Source: Syntrophaceae bacterium (GTDB lineage: Bacteria; Desulfobacterota; BSN033; UBA1163). From it: 64,000 bases of DNA. Below the pieces are notes generated by a model that was not told where the DNA came from, made no database searches, and worked only from the letters and a program-made list of their open reading frames with translations. Positions 9,022-18,036 of this stretch are shown here, one piece after another. The stretch's first letter is position 1; every line of letters begins with the position of its first letter. The position numbers and the translations under genes were made by a program. Location: positions 62,001 to 126,000 of the forward strand of contig JACAEX010000043.1 of assembly GCA_013388635.1 (NCBI GenBank). The letters are read 5' to 3'.

Positions 9022-10581
9022 CTAATCCATGGTCACATAGGTCGGGTAAAACTTCTCCGTGCTGGTAACGACCATGCCCTTCACCTTGCTCGAATAAGCG
9101 ATGACAAACTTCTCTACGTGGAGCCATATCCAGGGGCAGTCGTCCCAGACGATCTCGGAGGCCTTCTTAAAGAGCTCTAATCGCTTCTTCGGATCCTGCT
9201 CCCGGCGAGTCGCCTCCACGGCTTCGTCGTAGACAGGATTGCTGTAGTGCGCAGCACCCAGGCCTTTGGGCGGATTGACACTCGAGTGGAACTGTCCGTA
9301 AAGACCCATGTCCGCATCGAGGATGAGCGGACCCCAGCCTAAGAGAAAGACCTCCAGTTCGCTCTGCTCGATCGGCTTGAGCAGGCCCGCAATATAGGTC
9401 GGCCAGTCATACGTCCTGAGCTCAGCCTTAACTCCAATCGCCTGTAAATACGCCTGGACAGCCTCGGAGACCTGTTTGTCGAAGAGGTAACGGCCCTGGG
9501 GCGTCCTCATGCTCACCGTCTGGTTGAAATCGAAGTTGGCCTTCTTCAAAAGCTCCTTGGCCTTATCCGGGTTGTAATCGTACTGGTGGGCCATCCTGTG
9601 ATACCCGAAAAGGATCGGTGAGACCGGACCCTCCATGGGAATGGCCGTGTCGAAGAGGATCTTCTTGCAGATCGCCTTCTTATCCACGGCATAGTTGAAG
9701 GCCTGACGAACCAGCTTGTTTTGGGTCACGCCCTTCTTGCAATTAAGTCCCATGAAAATCGTCCTTGTATCGAGAGGCATATCCACCCTGATCTTGGGGT
9801 CGGCCTTTAGCGCAGCGACATTGGAAGGCAATGGCTTGTAGCAGACGTCGATCTGCCCGGTCCTGAGCATGGCCTCGCGGGTGGCATCATCTGGAATAAT
9901 CTTGAAGGTCAGCTGGGCCACGTTCGGCCTCTTGCCATAGTAGTTTTCATTGCGGACCATCACAATACGGTCGCCTTTGACCCATTCCTTCAGGATGTAA
10001 GGGCCTGCACCCACAGGTTTCTCACGAACGCCTTCTCCATACTTTTCGATGGCCGCTGGAGAGATGGGGCTGCAGATGGTCAGAGAGAGCGTGGCAGCAA
10101 GAGGCGCGAAGGGGTATTTGAGTTCGAGCCGGATCGTGTGATCGTCGACGACCTTCACCTCTTTGATCACGGCAATTGCGAAGCGCAGAGGGACCCTCAT
10201 CTTGGGATCGAGTGCCCGGTCGAGGGTCAGCTTCACCGCCTTGGCATCACATGGGGTCCCATCGCTGAATTTGACACCTTTTCTCAGATGGATCGTGTAG
10301 GTGAGACCATCCTTCGACATCTCGTAGCGGGTCGCCAAACGTGGCTCCAATTTTGCTTCCGGGTTTTGATAAAAAAGGGTATCATAGATCAAATCGCACA
10401 TGTTCTGAATGAGGGTCGTTGTCTGTTCCTGGGGGTTTAAGGTATCGGCATCGATGCCAATGCCAATTCTGAGCTCCTTCACCTCAGCCCCTTGGCCGGA
10501 CGGAGCAGACCAGAGACCAAGTCCCATGACCAGCAAGGATATGAAAAGAATTCTCTTAATGTGGATCGCCATCTTTTTCAT
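9022..10581 (-). CDS. ABC transporter substrate-binding protein, family 5 (OppA/DppA)
   Basis: A 519-residue periplasmic protein with a signal peptide ending near GQGAEV. It shows the family-5 features DADTLNPQEQTTTLIQNMCD near residue 45, RLATRYEMSKDGLTYTIHLRKGVKFSDG and the YNPDKAKELLKKA region. Such receptors bind peptides, nickel, glutathione or opines. It is 14 nt downstream of the amidohydrolase and upstream of oppBCDF. The amidohydrolase neighbour makes a peptide or amide substrate plausible, but that is inference. Confidence 0.93.
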   Translation of the reverse strand: MKKMAIHIKRILFISLLVMGLGLWSAPSGQGAEVKELRIGIGIDADTLNPQEQTTTLIQNMCDLIYDTLFYQNPEAKLEPRLATRYEMSKDGLTYTIHLRKGVKFSDGTPCDAKAVKLTLDRALDPKMRVPLRFAIAVIKEVKVVDDHTIRLELKYPFAPLAATLSLTICSPISPAAIEKYGEGVREKPVGAGPYILKEWVKGDRIVMVRNENYYGKRPNVAQLTFKIIPDDATREAMLRTGQIDVCYKPLPSNVAALKADPKIRVDMPLDTRTIFMGLNCKKGVTQNKLVRQAFNYAVDKKAICKKILFDTAIPMEGPVSPILFGYHRMAHQYDYNPDKAKELLKKANFDFNQTVSMRTPQGRYLFDKQVSEAVQAYLQAIGVKAELRTYDWPTYIAGLLKPIEQSELEVFLLGWGPLILDADMGLYGQFHSSVNPPKGLGAAHYSNPVYDEAVEATRREQDPKKRLELFKKASEIVWDDCPWIWLHVEKFVIAYSSKVKGMVVTSTEKFYPTYVTMD

Positions 10582-10595
10582 AACTCTTCCTCCTT

Positions 10596-11804
10596 TTATT
10601 TAAGAATTTCTGGTGCTGCTTTCACAAATCTCCCGCCCTGCATCACCAGAAGGATCGCCTCGGGTTTGAGAAGGATGTCGATCTCCTCGATCGGATCACC
10701 CTCCACGACGACCAGATCAGCGAGCTTACCTTCCTCGATCGTGCCCAGTTCCTTCTCCAGGCCCACCACCTTTGCCGCGACCTGGGTGGCGGCCTGAATC
10801 GCCTCCATTGCTGAATAACCCACTTCCATCAGACGCATCAACTCGCCAAGGTTCTCACCGTGCAGGTTGAAAGGCGTGCCTGCATCAGTCCCCATGGCCA
10901 CACAGACACCGGACTCCCTGGCCATTCTCACGCTTTCAAGATGAAAAGGCTTGATCCGGAGGGTCTTCTCCACGGCAAAGGCAGGGATCCCCGCTGCAAT
11001 CCCTTTCTTCTCGATGTGATAGAGCGCGGAAAGGGTCGGGACAAGGGGGACGGCTCTCTTCACCATCAAGGAGATGGCCTCCTCGTTGAGGAAGACGCCA
11101 TGTTCAATGCTGTCGATCCCTGCACGAAGCGCATTCAGAATCCCCTGTGTTCCCATGGCGTGGGTCGCCGTTCTTCTGCCCGCTTTGTGGGCCTCCTCTA
11201 TCCCTGCGCGAAGTTCATCCTCGGTGAGCTGTTCGCTGCCAGGCTCCACATCAGGCGTCATCACGCCGCCTGTGGCCATCAGTTTCACCACATCCACACC
11301 CGCCTTGACCTCTTCTCGAGCAGCCTTCCTCACCTCATCCGGGCCGTCCGCCTCTTTTCCCAGTTGCCAGCCGTGGCCTCCGGTCATGCAGATCAACCGA
11401 CCGCTTGCCAGCATCCTCGGGCCCAGGATCAGCCCGGAGCGGATCGCGGCCTTGAGACCGAGGTCGATCCCTTCCTTCCCTCCCATATCCCGAACGGTCG
11501 TCACACCCGCCAAGAGTGTCCTTCGTGCGGCTTCCGCAGCCTTCAACGTCACCATGGAAGCATGCTCTCGAACAAGGGCACCGATAGGATCAGGACTTCC
11601 ATCCAGACAGAGGTGAACGTGACAATCGATGAAACCCGGAAGAAGGGATCGCCCTTCCAGATCAATCCGCTGAGCCTCTTTTGGAATGGATATCTCCTTC
11701 TCCGAAACCTTGGCGATCCGTTCGCCCTCCACCAAGACGCTCCCTCTCTCGAACACCTTTCCATTCCCGACGATAATACGGCCCCCGATGAACCCTGTCA
11801 CCAT
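10596..11804 (-). CDS. Metal-dependent amidohydrolase (imidazolonepropionase/Xaa-Pro dipeptidase-like)
   Basis: A protein of about 402 residues with the amidohydrolase metal-ligand series: GFIDCHVHLCLDG (HxH), VKLMATGGV (bridging Lys), ATHAMG, SIEHGVF and GTDAGTPF. The family (COG1228) cleaves cyclic amides and dipeptides with one or two metals. No signal peptide is seen, so it is cytoplasmic. I use the ATG at 11804 because AAGGAGAT precedes it at normal spacing. It leads the peptide ABC operon, 14 nt from the binding protein, suggesting that it processes the imported compound. Confidence 0.9.
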   Translation of the reverse strand: MVTGFIGGRIIVGNGKVFERGSVLVEGERIAKVSEKEISIPKEAQRIDLEGRSLLPGFIDCHVHLCLDGSPDPIGALVREHASMVTLKAAEAARRTLLAGVTTVRDMGGKEGIDLGLKAAIRSGLILGPRMLASGRLICMTGGHGWQLGKEADGPDEVRKAAREEVKAGVDVVKLMATGGVMTPDVEPGSEQLTEDELRAGIEEAHKAGRRTATHAMGTQGILNALRAGIDSIEHGVFLNEEAISLMVKRAVPLVPTLSALYHIEKKGIAAGIPAFAVEKTLRIKPFHLESVRMARESGVCVAMGTDAGTPFNLHGENLGELMRLMEVGYSAMEAIQAATQVAAKVVGLEKELGTIEEGKLADLVVVEGDPIEEIDILLKPEAILLVMQGGRFVKAAPEILK

Positions 11805-11952
11805 CCCCGATCTCCTTATATCCGGCACTTCATTGACTCTTCTTGCGACCCTATCAGCGGTAAAAGTCTACCCCCCTAAAATAAAAAAATCAACTCAAAT
11901 TCCCCTTTGCTTCCATAAGGAGAGCGGTTGATGAAATAATGATGATTTCCTG

Positions 11953-11994
11953 TAAAATGAATCCCTTGACTCAGTTTATTCATTTTATTATCAT
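11953..11994 (+). promoter_or_regulatory. Promoter and inverted-repeat operator of the R-M operon
   Basis: TTGACT (11966-11971) is followed by exactly 17 nt and TATCAT (11989-11994), 5/6 matches each to the sigma-70 boxes. The methyltransferase ATG lies only 6 nt after the -10, so transcription should begin at or next to the start codon, and no ribosome site exists: a leaderless message. A perfect 10-bp inverted repeat (TAAAATGAAT / ATTCATTTTA, 11953-11962 and 11978-11987) brackets the -35, a natural operator position. Confidence 0.6.
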
Positions 11995-12000
11995 ACCACT

Positions 12001-12951
12001 ATGTTTGATAAACGGAAAATAGTTGAAAAATTTGCCTTGTCAGAACATATTGTAGTTTATCCTGGTGATTGCCTAGACTTACTGAAAACAATCCCGAACG
12101 AATCATTAAAACTTATCGTCACCTCACCGCCTTATAACATTGGTAAAGAATACGAAAGACGACTCAAGTTAGAATCCTACCTTGAACAGCAGGCGGCTGT
12201 AATCCGGGAATGTGTAAGATGCCTATCCCCTAAGGGAAGTATTTGTTGGCAGGTGGGAAATTATGTCGACAATGGTGCCATTATCCCATTAGATACGATC
12301 CTATATCCCATCTTTACTGGTTTAGGCCTAAAGATGAGGAATAGGATTATCTGGCATTTTGAGCACGGGTTACATTGTAGCCGCCGATTTTCGGGCCGAT
12401 ATGAAACCATCATATGGTTTACAAAATCGGATGATTACACATTCAATCTCGATCCTGTAAGAGTGCCACAGAAGTACCCAGGCAAAAAATATTTCAAAGG
12501 ACCAAATGTGGGAAAATATTCATCCAACCCGCTAGGCAAAAACCCGGGAGATTTATGGGTTATCCCTAATGTAAAGAGTAATCATGTAGAAAAGACCGAG
12601 CATCCGTGTCAATTTCCCGTGGAATTGATAGAACGTCTCGTTCTTTCAATGACAAATGAGGAGGATTGGGTGTTAGATCCGTTCCTTGGAGTTGGCACTT
12701 CAATCATTGCAGCTATACGGCACAATCGGCGTGGAGCAGGTGCAGAAATAGTTCCTAAGTACATTGAATTGGCCAAAGAGAGAATTCAACAGGAACTTGC
12801 TGGGACATTGAGAACACGCCCAATGTACAAACCCATATACGATCCAGTGGAGGCAGGGAATACGTTGATTGAAGCTCCTTGGAATAAAACTAAAGATTCA
12901 AAACAGCTTTTGTTAATTAAAGAAAAGAAAGTTAAATACCATACAAGATGA
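12001..12951 (+). CDS. Type II DNA methyltransferase, beta class, probably N4-cytosine (M.BstYI/M.BglII-like)
   Basis: A 316-residue DNA methylase with the catalytic motif TSPPYN at residues 41-46 and the SAM-binding motif LDPFLGVGTS at about 225-234, the order of the beta class (catalytic motif first). SPPY rather than DPPY is usual for N4-cytosine enzymes. HPCQFPVELIERLV before the FxGxG motif is also typical. It overlaps the endonuclease gene by 4 nt (ATGA). The base composition is clearly more AT-rich than its neighbours, which fits horizontal gain. The cognate endonuclease implies modification of RGATCY. Confidence 0.92.
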   Translation: MFDKRKIVEKFALSEHIVVYPGDCLDLLKTIPNESLKLIVTSPPYNIGKEYERRLKLESYLEQQAAVIRECVRCLSPKGSICWQVGNYVDNGAIIPLDTILYPIFTGLGLKMRNRIIWHFEHGLHCSRRFSGRYETIIWFTKSDDYTFNLDPVRVPQKYPGKKYFKGPNVGKYSSNPLGKNPGDLWVIPNVKSNHVEKTEHPCQFPVELIERLVLSMTNEEDWVLDPFLGVGTSIIAAIRHNRRGAGAEIVPKYIELAKERIQQELAGTLRTRPMYKPIYDPVEAGNTLIEAPWNKTKDSKQLLLIKEKKVKYHTR

Positions 12952-13559
12952 AAATTATCGAAACATATTCCCACCTAAATGGTCTTGAATATCTTCTTGT
13001 TCACAAGCCAAATCTATGGCGAGAAATACAAGCTGTTATTTCCCATGTGGATGCAGAGAGGTTCAAAACCAAGGTTTCCAACGAGAAGACGATGAAGGGG
13101 AAAATCCTTTATAGCCCCATAGGGATGAATGCTGAGTTTAAAAGGTTACTCCGTGCAAAAAATTGGAAGGAAAGCCGAGTAAGCTATTGGGTTACTAAGA
13201 GTGAAAAGCTTATTAGGAAGACACTTACCATGTCTCCAGAGGAACAGAAGAAAGAAATAGAGGCAGCAGGTGAAGTACCTATTTTTAGTTACAATCAGAC
13301 CGATTTTGTTAAAGATCGTGTAGCTCTTGAGGTGCAATTTGGTAAATATTCATTTGTAGCATATGACCTTTTCGTAAAACATCTTGCCTTCTATGTTGGC
13401 GACTATATTGATGTCGGGGTTGAAATCCTACCAATGAAATCTCTCCAATCACATATGAGTTCAGGTGTCCCCTACTATGAGGGTGAATTCTACAATGTTG
13501 TTAGGCAAGGTCGGGGAGTCCCTGCAGTTCCTTTGGTCATCATTGGAATTGCCTCATAA
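12948..13559 (+). CDS. Type II restriction endonuclease, BstYI-like (predicted R^GATCY)
   Basis: A 203-residue protein that I recognise as a close relative of BstYI along its whole length: the N-terminus MKIIETYSHLNGLEYL, the middle SYNQTDFVKDRVALEVQFGK and the C-terminus VRQGRGVPAVPLVIIGIA. The BglII/BstYI active-site pattern is intact, with D119, E128 and Q130 in the same spacing as known for BstYI. The length matches BstYI. It is translationally coupled to the methyltransferase. The predicted target is RGATCY, cut after the purine. Specificity is inferred from family similarity recalled from memory. Confidence 0.9.
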   Translation: MKIIETYSHLNGLEYLLVHKPNLWREIQAVISHVDAERFKTKVSNEKTMKGKILYSPIGMNAEFKRLLRAKNWKESRVSYWVTKSEKLIRKTLTMSPEEQKKEIEAAGEVPIFSYNQTDFVKDRVALEVQFGKYSFVAYDLFVKHLAFYVGDYIDVGVEILPMKSLQSHMSSGVPYYEGEFYNVVRQGRGVPAVPLVIIGIAS

Positions 13560-13564
13560 ATATA

Positions 13565-13633
13565 AAATCAGCTAACAATTCATCCAGCGCCTGCCTGCCG
13601 TAGGCAGGGATGGCTTACAGCCCCCGCTGATTT
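13565..13633. repeat. Nested palindromic element after the R-M operon
   Basis: Outer arms AAATCAGC (13565-13572) and GCTGATTT (13626-13633) enclose an inner hairpin built on CCTGCC...GGCAGG flanked by CATC/GATG. It starts 5 nt after the endonuclease stop and may end that transcript, but there is no long T run. The CCTGCC...GGCAGG core recurs at about 55.85 kb and 57.28 kb, so it looks like a member of a REP-like family. Confidence 0.6.
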
Positions 13634-13648
13634 CAATCATTAGGCCAG

Positions 13649-13828
13649 ATGGAAAAGATGACAGCCGAACAATTAAAGGAAATGGCTAAGGCCCTGGACG
13701 GGCCAAGGGTGGTGCAGAAACTCTGCAGAGAGAAGTCGCAACCCACCACGGCAAGGGGCTATCCTCTCTATACCTGTAATTTGTGCAGAGCTATCTGTCC
13801 TAAGGGAAAAGGTCTGGGCGGTTCTTAA
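13649..13828 (+). CDS. Small Cys-containing protein of unknown function (59 aa)
   Basis: Below the ORF track cut-off. The ATG at 13649 opens a 59-residue frame ending in YPLYTCNLCRAICPKGKG. The CxxCxxxCP cluster is the last three ligands of a ferredoxin-type 4Fe-4S motif with the first Cys absent; one more Cys lies upstream in KLCREK. A regular ribosome site is not obvious. It could be a small metal-binding protein or a remnant of a ferredoxin-domain gene. It stands between the R-M island and the larA-like gene (convergent, 4 nt apart). Coding status is moderately supported by the motif only. Confidence 0.45.
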   Translation: MEKMTAEQLKEMAKALDGPRVVQKLCREKSQPTTARGYPLYTCNLCRAICPKGKGLGGS

Positions 13829-13832
13829 GGGC

Positions 13833-15104
13833 TCAAAATCTGGAGATCAAATTACCCTCTTCATCAAATGGAAAGTCGATCGGTTCGGTGAGGATCTCGA
13901 TGCGGGGATTTGATCGGGCCTCGTCAAGCAAGGCTTCGGAGGCGAAGAGGTATTCCAGCTCCAGCGTGTTCTTGATCCAGAGGATCCGGAGATCCCTGGA
14001 GTCGAAGACCCCGGAGTTGTAGTGGGCCGTGCGCAAGGCCTCCCGGTCCCTTTCAAAGAAGACCGGAATACGAGCATTCTCGGGCACCATCCCGTTGATG
14101 CAGTTGATGTGCGTGGAGGGGTAGTCAATCTTATCAACCAGACGTTTGGTCGTATAATCCGCCATCCCGATCCCTGTCGCATTACCGTGAGTCCCCTCGG
14201 TGAGGTCCCTGACGAAGATTCGGGTGATCTTCGGATTCTCAAACCTTGGGTTTCCGATCAGTTGATTCCGGCCGACCACATTGGTATCCATTCCCGTGCC
14301 GCTGATATCCTTGCCCATCTCGTCCACGATCAGAATATCCACCTCATTGAACGGAAGAGAGGGCATCCATTCCCTTGCCCTTCTGAGGAGGGCCTTCTCC
14401 TTCTCTATAAACTCCTCCGGGCTCACAAGCTCGATCAGGGCTGTCTGATCGTACTGGTTTTCTATAATCCCTATCCCAAAGAAGATGGGAAGCTTTTCAA
14501 GGAGGATCGAACCCACCTCAGCCAGGACCGTTGAAAAACCGTGTTTGATCGTCAGCCGGTGTACCATCAGCGACCCCTGGTGCTTTCCCATGCCGATGGC
14601 CATCATCTTGATCAAACCGCTTTCGATCTCTCCCTTGAAATCGGTATGGGGCTTGATTCGATTGACGACGATAATCTTATCCGCCCCTAAAAGATCTCTG
14701 CCGATCAAGACAGGGGTGCCGAATCTGGTCCGGCCAACCTCCTCAACATCCATGGAAGAGATAATGGGTGCTCCTACGCTCCTCTCCGTGATTCCGAGAC
14801 TCTCCAGCACCTCCACCTGACCTTCTGCAGTCGCCCCTCCATGGCTTCCCATCGAAGGAACGACAAAGGGAGAGGCTCCCAAACTCCTGAGATGTTCGAT
14901 CACCGTCTTTAGAACTCTGGGTTTATCTTTAATGCCCCGGCTTCCCGCGGTCAGAGCGATCCGCTCTCCTTTTTTAACCTTTCTGGATAACTGGAATCGA
15001 TTCAAAAGCTCGGACACCCTCTGCTCGACATTCTCTAAGCGGGGGGCATCCATCTTCTGTCGAATCTTGAAAATCTTTGGCAGGCTTTCCATCATCGATT
15101 GCAT
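13833..15104 (-). CDS. LarA-like (DUF2088, nickel-dependent lactate racemase N-terminal family) protein
   Basis: A 423-residue protein with KGERIALTAGSRGIKDKP near residue 42, VVPSMGSHGGATAEGQVEVL near residue 82 and NRIKPHTDFKGEIESGLIKM near residue 148, the pattern of the DUF2088/LarA N-terminal superfamily. LarA itself uses a nickel-pincer cofactor for lactate racemisation; family relatives act on other 2-hydroxy acids. It is the distal gene of the sugar ABC operon, 31 nt after the ATPase gene, so a 2-hydroxy or sugar-acid substrate is likely. No LarBCE cofactor genes are visible. Confidence 0.8.
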   Translation of the reverse strand: MQSMMESLPKIFKIRQKMDAPRLENVEQRVSELLNRFQLSRKVKKGERIALTAGSRGIKDKPRVLKTVIEHLRSLGASPFVVPSMGSHGGATAEGQVEVLESLGITERSVGAPIISSMDVEEVGRTRFGTPVLIGRDLLGADKIIVVNRIKPHTDFKGEIESGLIKMMAIGMGKHQGSLMVHRLTIKHGFSTVLAEVGSILLEKLPIFFGIGIIENQYDQTALIELVSPEEFIEKEKALLRRAREWMPSLPFNEVDILIVDEMGKDISGTGMDTNVVGRNQLIGNPRFENPKITRIFVRDLTEGTHGNATGIGMADYTTKRLVDKIDYPSTHINCINGMVPENARIPVFFERDREALRTAHYNSGVFDSRDLRILWIKNTLELEYLFASEALLDEARSNPRIEILTEPIDFPFDEEGNLISRF

Positions 15105-15135
15105 TCCGTGATCTGCCCGATGCGATGCCTATGAT

Positions 15136-16227
15136 TCAAAGCAGGGCCTTTTCATCGTCCGGATCAAAAAGGTGGATATTCTCCAGGTTGGCCTGAAGCA
15201 AGATCTTCTGGTGGGGGATCACCCTTGTCTTGGGATCGACAGAGGCGATCAAGGAGTCCCGACCCGCCTTCACATCGAGATAGATCTCATTTCCTATGGG
15301 CTCGATGATCTCGACGAGGGCTTCGATCGTTTCGCCTTCGACAGGGGCTGAGGCTTTTGAAAGGTCTTGCGGTCGAATGCCCAAGGTGATCTTCTTGCCT
15401 ACATGATTTTGAAGATTTCGAGACCTCTCCTCGGGTATCCTCAACCGGAAACCATCCGCCTGAACGAACAATCTGTTCTCCGATCCGATCAGCTCGGTCT
15501 CTATGAAATTCATGGTCGGACTTCCGATAAAGCCTGCCACAAACTTATTGATGGGATGAAAGTAGAGATCCAGTGGCTTCCCCACCTGCTGGATCAGGCC
15601 ATCCTTCATCACGACGATCCGGTCCCCCATGGTCATCGCCTCCACCTGATCATGCGTGACATAGATGATGGTCGAGGAGAGGCGCTCGTGAAGTTTCTTC
15701 AATTCCCCCCTCATCTGAACCCTCAATTTGGCATCCAGATTGGAAAGGGGTTCGTCAAAGAGGAAGACCTGGGGTTTTCTCACGATGGTCCTTCCAACCG
15801 CCACCCTCTGGCGCTGTCCACCGGAGAGTTGCTTGGGTTTTCGGTGCAGGAGCTCCGAGATCTCAAGAAGATCTGCCGCCTCTTTGACCCGCTCATCAAT
15901 CTCCTTTTTGGACAACTTCCTCATCTCCAAGCTGAAGGCCAGATTTTGATAGACCGTCATATGCGGGTAAAGGGCATAGTTCTGAAAGACCATGGCGATA
16001 TCCCGATCCTTGGCCGGGATCCGGTTGATCAGTCGGTCCCCGATATAGATATTCCCTTTCGTGATCTCCTCCAGCCCGGCGATCATCCTCAAGGTCGTTG
16101 TCTTCCCGCACCCGCTGGGACCGACGAAGACCACAAACTCCTTGTCTTCGATCTCTAAACTGAAGTCTTTGACCGCGATCACCTCGTTGAAATATTTGGA
16201 GACGTTCTCCAGGATCACTCTTGCCAT
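15136..16227 (-). CDS. Sugar ABC transporter ATP-binding protein (UgpC/MalK/MsmX type)
   Basis: A 363-residue ATPase with Walker A GPSGCGKTT, signature LSGGQRQRVAVGRTIVRKP, Walker B VFLFDEPLSNLDAKLR and the C-terminal OB/TOBE regulatory domain (LGIRPQDL, NEIYLDVKAG) found in carbohydrate importers. It is 7 nt downstream of the second permease gene and belongs to the operon gfo, binding protein, two permeases, ATPase, larA-like. It hydrolyses ATP at the cytoplasmic face to drive uptake. Confidence 0.95.
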   Translation of the reverse strand: MARVILENVSKYFNEVIAVKDFSLEIEDKEFVVFVGPSGCGKTTTLRMIAGLEEITKGNIYIGDRLINRIPAKDRDIAMVFQNYALYPHMTVYQNLAFSLEMRKLSKKEIDERVKEAADLLEISELLHRKPKQLSGGQRQRVAVGRTIVRKPQVFLFDEPLSNLDAKLRVQMRGELKKLHERLSSTIIYVTHDQVEAMTMGDRIVVMKDGLIQQVGKPLDLYFHPINKFVAGFIGSPTMNFIETELIGSENRLFVQADGFRLRIPEERSRNLQNHVGKKITLGIRPQDLSKASAPVEGETIEALVEIIEPIGNEIYLDVKAGRDSLIASVDPKTRVIPHQKILLQANLENIHLFDPDDEKALL

Positions 16228-16234
16228 AGTTGCC

Positions 16235-17071
16235 TTACTCCTTTAAAGCCCCTGTTAAACCAGCCACATAGTGCTCAACAAAAAAGGAATAGACCAGGGC
16301 CACAGGGACTGAAGCTAAAAGAGCCCCGGTCATCAGCGGCCCCCAGTGATAAACGTCCCCGCGGACCAGCTCGGTCACCAGGCCGATGGGAACGGTTTTG
16401 CTCTCCGTCGTCGAAATGAATGCCAGGGCATAGAGAAACTCATTCCAGGATAGGGTGAAGGCGAAGATCCCAGCCGAGAAGATGCCGGGAAGGCAGAGAG
16501 GGATGACGATCCGCCAGAATACCCGGAGCCGGCTGGCCCCATCGATCATCGCGCATTCCTCCATCTCTTTGGGGATGGATTTGAAATAACCCATCAGAAG
16601 CCACGTGCAGAAAGGGATGAGAAAAGTTGGGTAGGTCAAGACCAGAGACCAGAGCGAGTCCCATAATCGGAGGTCGAAGATGATGGTCGCCAGAGGGATG
16701 AAGAGAATCGTGGGCGGGATGAGATATCCGAAGAAGATGGCCAATCCAGTCGGGCCAGAGGTTTTGAACTTGAGCCGCTGAATCGCATAGGCAGCAAGCA
16801 AGCTGGCTCCCAGGGAGATCGCCGTCGAGAGGATCGCCACAAAAAAGGTGTTGTACATCCACCGCAGGAAGATGGTATCGAAGAGAAGGGTCTTCATATT
16901 CTCCAGTGTGGGCTGATGGACGTAGAAAGGGTTCAGTTTCAGGTTATACAGCTCCTTCATCGGCTTGAGGCTGGTATTGAACATCCAGTAGAACGGGAAG
17001 AGGAGAAAGATGACGAAGATGATGAGGGGCACGTAAAACCTGAAGAATTTGCTCCAGAATGATTCGATCAT
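16235..17071 (-). CDS. Carbohydrate ABC transporter permease (UgpE/MalG type)
   Basis: A 278-residue permease with six predicted membrane helices, an N-terminal FYWMFNTSLKPMKELY segment and the EAA loop EECAMIDGASRLRVFWRIVIPLCLPG typical of MalG/UgpE. It ends with the conserved FVEHYVAGLTGALKE. It starts 3 nt after the first permease gene. It forms the channel heterodimer with the UgpA-like subunit. Confidence 0.94.
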   Translation of the reverse strand: MIESFWSKFFRFYVPLIIFVIFLLFPFYWMFNTSLKPMKELYNLKLNPFYVHQPTLENMKTLLFDTIFLRWMYNTFFVAILSTAISLGASLLAAYAIQRLKFKTSGPTGLAIFFGYLIPPTILFIPLATIIFDLRLWDSLWSLVLTYPTFLIPFCTWLLMGYFKSIPKEMEECAMIDGASRLRVFWRIVIPLCLPGIFSAGIFAFTLSWNEFLYALAFISTTESKTVPIGLVTELVRGDVYHWGPLMTGALLASVPVALVYSFFVEHYVAGLTGALKE

Positions 17072-17074
17072 CCC

Positions 17075-18016
17075 TTAATCCTCTCTCTTCAAGTATTTGA
17101 AGCTGATCAGCACACAGAGAACCAGGATCGGCAGAATAAAGTTGGAGATCGCTGCACCCTCCCCAAAGTGTCCACCCGGGATCGCCCTTTGAAACGAGAG
17201 CGTTCCAAAGAGATGGGTGGCATTCGCCGGTCCGCCCTTGGTGATCACCCAGACCAGTTGAAAATCACCGAACGTCCAGATCGTGGAGAAGGTCGTGATC
17301 ACCGCAAGAAGTGGAAGGATGAGAGGCAGGGTGATACGACGGAACCTCTTCCAAGACCCGGCCCCATCAATGGCAGCTGCCTCATAGAGAGTGGGGTCGA
17401 TGGTCTGAAGTCCTGCCAGAAGGCCTATCGTAAAGAAAGGGATCCCCCTCCAGACATTGGCAACGATCAGAGAGATTCGGGCATTGGTCGGATCCCCGAG
17501 AAAATCAATCTTATGGTTGATCAGACCCATCTTGATCAGAGACCAGCTGATGGCGCTGAAGGTGGAATCATAAAGCCACCAGAAGACAATCGCAGAGAGG
17601 GCGGTGGGGATGATCCATGGAAGGAGAATGATCGCCCGGACCAGACCCTTGGCCTTGAAGTCCCGGTTGAGAATGATGGCCAGGACAAATCCAAGAATTG
17701 CCTTGAACAACACGGCCACGATCGTATAGAGAAAGGTGTTATAGGTGACCAGCCAGAAGGTGGAGTCTTTCAGGAGGCTGACGTAATTGCCAACGCCGAT
17801 GAAATCTCCCTTCCGACCGATCACGGTATCGGTGAAACCCAGCCAGAGGCCCAGGATGAAAGGATAGGCCAGAAAGATGAAGAGGATGGCCTCAGCCGGA
17901 ATGACCAGAAGAAAGCCGAGGAAGTTGCGGTTCTCCATCAGTGTGGAGAACGCATTTCGGAGCCGAAGCCATCCTCGCTCCTCCGCTTGTATCTGCACAG
18001 AACCCGATCCTTTCAC
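17075..18016 (-). CDS. Carbohydrate ABC transporter permease (UgpA/MalF type)
   Basis: A 313-residue permease with FIFLAYPFILGLWLGFTDT at about residues 48-66 and the EAA loop YEAAAIDGAGSWKRFRRITLPLI near residue 215. The following FSTIWTFGDFQLVWVITKGGP is a family landmark. It lies 20 nt downstream of the binding-protein gene. The partner is the UgpE-like permease. Confidence 0.94.
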   Translation of the reverse strand: MKGSGSVQIQAEERGWLRLRNAFSTLMENRNFLGFLLVIPAEAILFIFLAYPFILGLWLGFTDTVIGRKGDFIGVGNYVSLLKDSTFWLVTYNTFLYTIVAVLFKAILGFVLAIILNRDFKAKGLVRAIILLPWIIPTALSAIVFWWLYDSTFSAISWSLIKMGLINHKIDFLGDPTNARISLIVANVWRGIPFFTIGLLAGLQTIDPTLYEAAAIDGAGSWKRFRRITLPLILPLLAVITTFSTIWTFGDFQLVWVITKGGPANATHLFGTLSFQRAIPGGHFGEGAAISNFILPILVLCVLISFKYLKRED

Positions 18017-18036
18017 CCCATTCCCCTCTGAGCAGC

